A DNA stretch of 64,000 nt from Amorphophallus konjac (Eukaryota; Streptophyta; Magnoliopsida; Alismatales; Araceae), in contig CM040121.1 of assembly GCA_022559845.1 (NCBI GenBank), forward strand, positions 567,722,140 to 567,786,139. The letters are read 5' to 3'. The first letter of the stretch is position 1; each line of letters opens with the position of its first letter. The translations under genes were made by a program, and so were the position numbers. The notes beneath the pieces were generated by a model. The model did not search any database, was not told the DNA's origin, and worked only from the letters and a program-made list of their open reading frames with translations. Positions 57,103 through 64,000 of the stretch are shown in pieces.

Positions 57103-58600
57103 TCACTCAAACATGTACGGGAACTGCTGACGCATCTCGTCCTCACGTTCCCAAGAAGCCTCACCACCAGAGTGCCGCTGCCACACCACCTTTACCAAGG
57201 GGATGATCTTGTTCCGCAGGTGCTGCTCTCGCCTATCATCCACGCGGATCGAAAACTCTGGGAGAGAAAGATCTGGAGTCACCTCGGGCTAAACAGAAAA
57301 CTCGAGCACATGAGAGTCATCGGGCACATACTTCCGCAACATCGATACGTGGAACACGTCATGCACCGATGCCAACTCAGGGGGTAACTGCAACCGGTAA
57401 GCAACCTCACCGATGTGCTCCAAGATCACAAAAGGACCAATGTAGCGGGGACTCAGCATCCCACGCCGTCCAAAACGCATCACCCCCTTCATCGGAGAAA
57501 CTCTCAAGAACATGTGATCACCCACGGCGAACTCGAGAGGCTGCCTCCTACGGTCAGCATAGCTCTTCTGCCGACTCTGGGCCGCCAACATGTTCTGACG
57601 AACCAAGTGCACAACGTCCACACATTGCTGCACCAATTTCGATCCCGTCAAAACACGCTCACCCACCTCAAACCAATCGAGTGGAGTCCGACAAGGATGC
57701 CCATACAATGTCTCATAAGGAGCCATGCCGATGCTCGAATGATAGCTGTTGTTATAGGCAAACTCCACCAACGGTAGGTGGTGAATGCAACTCCCCTGCC
57801 ACTCCAGACAGCAGGATCTCAGCATGTCCTCTAAAGTCTGGATGGTCCTCTCAAACTGACCATCAGACTGAGGATGATACGTCGAGCTAAATGCCAACTC
57901 CGTGCCGAGAGCTCGCTGGAAACTCCTCCAGAATCCAGAAGTGAAGCGCGGATCCCGATCTGACACGATCGAAACGGGAATCCCATGCAACGGAACGATC
58001 CGTTCCACATACATACGAGCCAACTTGGACACGCTCCAGCTGACTTTGACCGGTAACAACCGCGTCACCTTCGTCCGCCGATCTACCAGCAACCAAATAC
58101 TGTCCTACCCACTTGGGGTCCTCGGCAATCCCACCACGAAATCTGTGGTCACGTGATCCCACTTCCATGCAAGAACATCCAATGGCTGGAGAGTACCTCC
58201 TGGTCGCTGATGCTCCGCCTTCACCTGCTGACAGATCGGGCACCTGGCCACAAATTCTGCGACATCTCTCTTCATGCCAGGCCACCAGAACTGCCTTCGC
58301 AAGTTCCGATACATCTTCGTCGCACCTGGGTGTACGGTGTACCTGCTCCCATGAGCCTCGCGCAACACCGCACGACGAACCTGCTCCTCAGCTGGGACAT
58401 ACAGCCTGCTGCGAAACCTCGTAGCACCGTCCTCGCCGAGCTCCACATCAGCCATCGCCAGAATCCGGGGCAACTCAGGGTCCGCATGCTGAGCCTCTAT
58501 CACCTGTCGACGGATAGCAGGAGTGACAGTCAGACTCGCAAGCACCGCCAACCCTGTCTCCTGGGGAATCTTGAGCCTGAAAGATACTTCGGGCACTTGT
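57103..58600 (-). pseudogene. Integrase and chromodomain-like tail of the Tekay/Del-like element
   Basis: Shows the His/Cys zinc finger (YTVHPGATKM...CPICQQVKAEH) and a catalytic core with Asp in TTDFVVGLPRT, Asp in IVSDRDPRFTS, and Glu in QFERTIQ. A GPF-type segment (RYIGPFVILEHIGEVAYRL) is followed by a chromodomain-like tail (VKVVWQRHSGGEASWE). Stops interrupt it near 58105 and 57289, both TAG where Gln codons are expected. The final stop is at 57103-57105. Confidence 0.85.
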
Positions 58601-58602
58601 TC

Positions 58603-59045
58603 CTAGAGCCTCCATTTCCTCAACATCAAAGCACTGACCGCAACCTTCCGACTCAAGGCATCGGCGACGACATTCATCCTGCCCGGCTGATAAGATAGGG
58701 TGAAGTCATAATCCTTCATGAACTCCATCCAACGCCTTTGCCTGAGGTTCAGGTTCCTCTGGGTAAACACATACCTCAAACTCTGATGGTCAGTGAACAC
58801 CTCGAACTTCTCGCCGTACAGATAATGCCTCCAGATCTTCAGCGCGAAGATCACCGCCACCAACTCAAGGTCATTAGTAGGGTAGTTCTCCTCGTGGGGC
58901 TTTAGCTGTCAAGATGCATAAGCCACCACTCTACCATACTGCATCAACACAGCACCCAATCCAACGCCGGAAGCATCTGTACACACCACGAAACCTCCCG
59001 ATCCAGAAGGCAAAACCAACACCGGAGCCGAGGTGAGCAATCTCT
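58603..59045 (-). pseudogene. RNase H domain of the Tekay/Del-like element
   Basis: Reads [16 protein letters not shown] near 58980, then AYAS, a TGA where Arg is expected, [10 protein letters not shown], and [14 protein letters not shown] to [15 protein letters not shown] one-base loss at about 59046 shifts the frame between RT and RNase H. Confidence 0.85.
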
Positions 59046-60305
59046 TCAGTTCCTGAAGCTCTGCTCACACTCCTCAGACCAGACGAAAGGCGCATCCTTC
59101 CGCGTGAGTCTAGTCATCGGGGCCGCAATGCAAGAAAAATCCTGGATAAACCGACGATAATAGCCCGCAAGCCCCAAGAAACTCCGGATCTCCGTCACCG
59201 ACCTTGGCCTTGGCCACTGCATTACTGCCTCGACCTTGGCGGGGTCCACGGAAATGCCATCACTAGAAATCACGTGCCCCAGAAAGTGCACCTCGCAGAG
59301 CCAGAACTCGCACTTGCTGAGCTTCGCATACAACTGGTGATCTCGCAATGTCTGCAGCACTACACCCAAATGGTACGCGTGCTCCTCGGTAGACCGCGAA
59401 TAAACAAGGATGTCGTCCACGAATATGACCATGAACTGGTCCAAATACGGACGAAACACCATCTGCATCAAGTCCATGAAGGCTGCAGGGGCATTGGTGA
59501 GCCCGAACGGCATCACCAAAAACTCATAATACCCGTACCTCGTACTGAATGCAGTCTTCTCCACATCGGACTCGCGAATTTTCGGTTGATAGTAGCCGGA
59601 CCGCAAATCAATCCGCGAGAACACTCGCGCAGACTGGAGCTGGTCGAACAAATCATCAATCCGCGGCAACAGATACTTGTTCTTAATGGTCACTTCATTC
59701 AGCTGTCGATAGTCAATGCATAGCCGCAGACTACCGTCTTTCTTCTTTACAAACAACACGGGCGCACCCCAAGGGGAAAAGCTAGGACGAACGTACCCCT
59801 TGGCCAGCAGCTCCTGCAACTGCGCCCTCAACTCCCTCAACTCAGCGGGGGCCATACGGTAGGGAGCCTTCGCCAAAGGTCCCGTACCAGGCACAACCTC
59901 GATCACAAAATCGATCTCCCGCTGGGGAGGTAACCCAGGCAATTCCTCGGGAAAAACGTCGAGAAACTCGCACACCACCGGAATGTCCTCGACATTCGGT
60001 TCCATCTGTTTAGTCACAACCACGGACGCGAGAAAATCCTGACAACCAGAATCAAGCAACCGACGAGCTCGAATAACAGAAATGAGGAATCGAGAAGAGG
60101 TGGAACGGATACCTTGGAAATAGAAGGTCCGCTTGCTCGGATGCTGGAAGTAGACCCTCTTCATTCCACAATCCACCACCGCTCCATGAGTCTCGAGCCA
60201 ATCCATGTCTAGAATCACATCGAAATCCCGAAGCAGCAGGCATACTCCGTCCATCGATCCAAACCAGAACCTGATCGAAGCAATACGGAGTGACCATGAA
60301 ATCAC
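59046..60305 (-). pseudogene. Reverse transcriptase region of the Tekay/Del-like element
   Basis: A 419-codon open segment. It includes the protease C-terminal part ([10 protein letters not shown]), the spacer [15 protein letters not shown], and the RT core ([64 protein letters not shown]). The catalytic FVDD is intact. It is shifted relative to the protease segment upstream by an indel at about 60240-60290. Confidence 0.88.
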
Positions 60306-60528
60306 CCGAAGGCAGTTCCACTGTCAAATCACAAGGCAACTGGGTCACCGGCTCCTCGATGCTCAGCGTGAAATCCTCCGAAATAAACGAATGAGACGTG
60401 CCAGAATCAAACAAAACCCGAGCCGCACAACCCAAAATCTGAACGGTACCTTCCACGAGCTGCGACGCCACTGCCTCTGCCCTGGCCATGTGCGTGATCT
60501 GGCCTCGGGCTCTCTGCCTGCCTCCCAC
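60250..60528 (-). pseudogene. Protease domain of the Tekay/Del-like element
   Basis: The segment VLFDSGTSHSFIS contains the aspartic protease active-site triad (D-S-G). The frame continues into the RT segment only after a shift. Confidence 0.8.
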
Positions 60529-60570
60529 ACTAGCTGACCTGGGTAGCGGCGGATACTGTCCATGCTGCTG

Positions 60571-61769
60571 CTACCTCTGCTGCTGGGGAACCTGCTGCTG
60601 CGGCGGCCTCTGAGGACAGTCACGCGCCATGTGCCCTGGCTGGTCACACCGAAAACAGATAATCGGCGCCGTGTACTGCCTGCCTGGGTGGAACCCACTA
60701 CACCGGGGACACGGTCCTCGCGACCCACCCACTGATCCCTGACGCTGCAAGGGGATCGGCTGTTGTACACTGCCCGATGAAGCTTGCCCCTGATCCTTGG
60801 ACTTCTTCTTGCCGAACCCTTTCTTGAAAAACTTCTTGACCTTCGTGCCAAAGGACGCAGATCCCGTCGCCGAAGCCGCCGGTGCCGGCACTCCTGAACC
60901 ACTCAACGCGTGCTGGAAGGAACCCTGCTGCTGGGTAGCCGACTGCTGGCTGCGACCTGACAAAGATTGCCCCTGGCTGATCGGTCCTCAGGTCCTCTGC
61001 ATATCAATCTCCAAGGAAGCCGCAACACGAGACGCTGACTCCAGATCAGTGGCCCCGTTCACGATCAGATGGTGCCTCAGCTCCTACCTCAAGCCCTGGA
61101 CAAACTGCACGGTCTTCACCCTCTCATGCTCCATGATGTGAGGTGCATACCGACCCAGCTAGACAAATCGGGCCCTGTACTGCAAGTCTGCAACACGAAC
61201 ATGTCGCCCTGCACCAGCTCTAGAAACTCCCGCATCCGCTGCGTAGCAACATAATCTGGACAGTACGTACGCTCGAAAGCACTGACAAAGTCATCACACT
61301 CGACCTGCTCAAGTGGACGAAGCTGAAAAGACATCTTTCACTCGGAAGACCACCACTTCCGAGCCGTACCCTACAACTGGTTGTAGGCCAACACCACTCT
61401 GTCCTCGGCAGCACTATTCGCAGAACTGAACACCCGCTCCATCTCATTAAGCCAATCACGAGCCTCATCGGGGTTTGCCTGGCCGCTGAAGTATGGTGGG
61501 TGGAACTGCATGAAGTCCCTCACTACTCGACCTAGCCCACCCCTAACTGATGAGCCCTCACCAGCCTCTCCGCCGAACTGCTGAGACATAAGCTGGTACA
61601 TGCCACGGAAGAAATCCTCGGCCCCCGAAACTCTCGCGGTATCCGCGGCCTCGGTGGCCCCCAGTGGCGCTCTACTATGCTCCTCCTGGTCCCTCTGGAC
61701 CCCCTGCTGGATCTCCTGACCTCCAGCCGACTGCCCCTGCTGAGAGCGAGAGCTCCTCCTCGGCGCCAT
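60571..61769 (-). pseudogene. Gag of the Tekay/Del-like element
   Basis: Starts MAPRRSSRSQQGQ (61769), with a capsid segment ARDWLNEMERVF..A and GTARKWW. It ends in a basic region and a CCHC knuckle (CFRCDQPGHMARDC, about 60615). A TAG (61371-61373) and TGA (61338-61340) interrupt the capsid, and a frameshift lies near 61190. Further stops at about 61140-61170, 61087 and 60990 precede the knuckle segment. Confidence 0.85.
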
Positions 61770-61918
61770 GCTCGCTCCTGAAGCAAAAGACAGAAAACAC
61801 GAAAAACGGCAGGGTCAAAACAAACACGCGGTGCCCAATGCCATCGTCACCTGTACATCATCGTTGTGGACTAGTTGACCACTACAATTACCTATGATTC
61901 TCATGTAATTCCACAACC

Positions 61919-61933
61919 GGCACTCTGATACCA
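61919..61933 (-). other. Primer binding site of the Tekay/Del-like element
   Basis: On the minus strand, TGGTATCAGAGTGCC lies two bases after the LTR end, complementary to initiator tRNA-Met. Confidence 0.9.
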
Positions 61934-61935
61934 GC

Positions 61936-62746
61936 TGTAACGACCCGAGAGTCCGATTATCGGGAAGGCCCGATAACTTGAGACTCGCACCGCCACCCAC
62001 GAGTCCGAAGACTCGGAAGGGTTAGAAGAATGGTGTGGAAACTACACAAGTATCACAAGTAATTGCAGAGTTTAAACAGTTATAATATTAAGCAGGAAAT
62101 AAATTAACAATTTACATGGTCCACAATATAAAAATGATAACAACAGTAGCCCACAACTAGTACAGAGACAAGAAACGAAAGTACAGCTGCACGGGGCATA
62201 CCCCGGCTCTGACCTCTGGCACTACCCCAGGGCACCCGCACCTCGCTGCACCCCAGACGCGTTCCCCTGGGGCAGCGCCTCACCTGAAACACGGTGAAAA
62301 CACGCAGGAAATGAGTCTCGGAACAAGACTCAGTAGGGATCACTCGAACCCTACCTCGTAAAACGAGAAACCACTACGCTAGCGATAGGAGAGTACCTCG
62401 GAAAGGAAAGCCCTGTACTCTACTAAACGAAGGTCCTACGGCACGCATACTGGCACACGTGCCGCGGTGAGACAACCGAAACTCAACGGTCGACCCGACA
62501 AACCCGAAGGTCAAAGCCATGAAACTGACAGTCTGACACTCCGTACTCGATAGGAGTACCTCCCACTAGAAGCACAGTCGGTAGCATCCCCTGGCGACTT
62601 ACACCGCACCGCAGGTGAACTGCCTGACGCGGTAGCGCCTACCCAAGGCACGAACACCGAACAAGTAACCACAAACAAGTGACTAGCTGGGGTCACGCCC
62701 GTCGACGTGGGTCCAACCACCCCCAACCACACGTGCACACACAGAC
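61936..62746 (-). repeat. 5' LTR of the Tekay/Del-like element, interrupted
   Basis: Homologous to the first 810 bp of the LTR at 54552. It breaks at CACACACAGAC (62746), where the other LTR continues with CGCGCG (about 55363), because a new LTR begins. Confidence 0.88.
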
Positions 62747-63084
62747 TGTAATGCCCCGGGTTTTTCGGATCCTTCTTCTCGGGTCCCGGATCTGGTTTCT
62801 TGGAGTATTTGACTCCATTGTGTCCGGAATTTTGTTTCGGACACCTTTCGTGTTCGGATCGGCGCGATCCGGAGTCGTTTCAGAGGCCGGAAGAGCTCCG
62901 CGGCTTTTCCGCGTGTGTTTTCCGATTCCCGGTGTGTGTTTCAGAAATTCCTTCGGAACCCCGTTGCGGGTGAACCGGGCCGTTCACCTGGGCGCGAGTG
63001 GTACCGTTGTGATCAGCGCGTCGCGAGGTTCGAGGAAGGGTATTTTTCTATTTTTTAGAATTTTCCCGATTTTTCGAATTTTCC

Positions 63085-63092
63085 TATATAAA
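63085..63092 (+). promoter_or_regulatory. TATA box of the LTR promoter
   Basis: TATATAAA followed by C-runs and a CTCTCTCT-rich leader, the normal layout of a plant LTR promoter (end of U3, start of R). Confidence 0.65.
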
Positions 63093-63614
63093 CCCCCCAC
63101 CCTCTCTCTTCCTCTCATTTCTCACTCTCACCCTCTCTCTCTTCTCCCACTCTCTCCTCTCCGGCGGCCGACGGACCGAGGCGGGGGTGATGCGGGCGAG
63201 GAGGACGGCGAGGATGGGTCGAGGATCGAGGCTCGAGGGCGCGGTGAAGCCGGTTCGCGGGCATGGAGGCACCGGCGGGGTTTCGGAGGCGTTTCTTCGT
63301 GGATCGGCATCCACGGTGTGCGAAATCTTCGGTGGAGGTAGGGAGATGGACCCCCAGCTCGTGCACTTCCTTTCCCGCGAGTTTCGTAGGCCGTGGTGAG
63401 CCGAGCGGGTGGAATCGGGGTTTTTTGGGCAAAACCCATGTTTTAGGGCTTGTGGGCCGATCTCTCGTTTTACGGCATTTTTGGCCAATCCAGGGGTTTA
63501 GATGCATGCCTAGGGGCTTGGGGATGGATTCCCCTTTGTTTCCCCATCTCCCGGGGGTGATCGGCGCGTGGATCGGTGTTTTGGATGGTTTCCCGCCGTA
63601 ACGTTCTCGGGAGG

Positions 63615-64000
63615 GTGTGACGGTCACTCCAGTGACCGTTACATGCGTGTAACACGCCTGGGCAGGGGCGTTACATTCTCTTGGTTTTTGGCTTTGGCGT
63701 TCGTGGGTGTGACGGTCCCACGATAGACCGCCACAGCCGTGTGACGCGCCTGGGTGGGTGCGTCACATCCCCTGTTACCCAGCTGAGGGCTGGGGGTGTA
63801 ACGGCCCCCGACGGACCGTTACATACTTGTAACGCGCCCGGGGAGGGCCGTCAGGGGCGTTTCAACCGTTATCTTCCTGACCGTTGGGGGTCAGCGCGTG
63901 TAACGCGCTAGGGCGGGCGCACTACATTCGTGTAACGCGCTGGGACAGGTGCGTTACATCCCTTTTTCACGCTGGGAGCGTGAGGCGCGTGTAACGCGCC
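63615..64000. repeat. Palindrome array in the last LTR
   Basis: At least eight palindromes of about 24-28 nt framed by GTGTAAC or GTGTGAC and GTTACAT or GTCACAT. Two core types alternate: CGGTC..GACCG (63618, 63710, 63798) and ACGCGCC..GGGCGT (63650, 63740, 63825, 63900, 63932). The array continues to the window edge. Confidence 0.8.

Larger units (their letters stand above)
54552..62746 (-). mobile_element. Tekay/Del-like Ty3/gypsy retrotransposon, decayed
   Basis: Minus-strand element with 3' LTR (54552-57035), polypurine tract (57036-57050), gag-pol remains (57103-61769), Met primer site (about 61919-61933) and 5' LTR (from 61936, interrupted at 62746). Domain order is gag, protease, RT, RNase H, integrase, then a chromodomain-like tail, as in Tekay/Del chromoviruses with long LTRs. 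The LTRs differ by about 5% at their starts, nearly all transitions. It is inserted in a copia gag. Confidence 0.88.
62747..64000 (+). repeat. LTR of a further gypsy-type element, plus strand, incomplete at window end
   Basis: Begins TGTAATGCCCCGGG. It is roughly 75% similar, by eye, to the inverse of the 3' half of the LTR at 54552-57035, so it belongs to a related family in the opposite orientation. It contains a TATA box (63085-63092) followed by a CT-rich leader and a palindrome array from 63615. It runs past the window. Confidence 0.8.

Noticed and set aside
62679..63341. A 220-codon plus-strand ORF
   Set aside because: It spans the junction of two LTRs at 62746/62747 and is therefore a chance fusion.

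Overview
This is a stretch of nuclear genome from a seed plant, probably an angiosperm. The first exon of its one intact gene is GC-rich, which fits a monocot but does not prove it. The evidence is a complete cytochrome P450 gene of the CYP88A / ent-kaurenoic acid oxidase type with plant introns, a decayed exon of the plant glycine decarboxylase H-protein gene, and dense Ty1/copia and Ty3/gypsy LTR retrotransposons with Met- or Arg-type tRNA primer sites. There are no operons, ribosome binding sites, CRISPR arrays or recognisable RNA genes.

Layout. (1) 1-20199: a tandem complex of one non-autonomous, minus-strand LTR family: LTR tail, internal region, LTR, deleted internal region, LTR. A second full copy (8724-18544) sits inside the deleted internal region. 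Both internal regions carry the same long proline-rich ORF with an 18-residue minisatellite, broken differently in each copy. LTRs and leader are studded with short ACGCCC-N7-GGGCGT palindromes. (2) 20200-23260: 3' end of a SIRE/Maximus-type copia element with a 2.6 kb LTR. (3) 24040-28029: truncated gypsy-type LTR abutting the 3' half of a second copia element. (4) 28056-31242: decayed gypsy chromovirus pol on the plus strand. (5) 31243-34836: a 3.6 kb solo LTR with perfect TTAAT target duplications. (6) 34842-37780: a CACTA transposon end, then the last exon of an H-protein pseudogene split by a hAT-like element. (7) 38912-49202: the intact KAO gene on the minus strand, eight exons coding for 501 residues, with Mutator-like elements in introns 1 and 7. 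(8) 50330-64000: nested insertions. LINE ORF1 remains are interrupted by a copia element (2.8 kb LTR with a long tandem array), whose gag is interrupted by a minus-strand Tekay/Del-like gypsy element, whose 5' LTR is in turn interrupted by a further related LTR running off the window.

Only KAO looks functional. It would catalyse the three oxidations from ent-kaurenoic acid to GA12 in gibberellin synthesis at the ER. Everything else is mobile DNA or remains. The most unusual recurring theme is that several LTR families in this window each carry arrays of short GC-rich palindromes.
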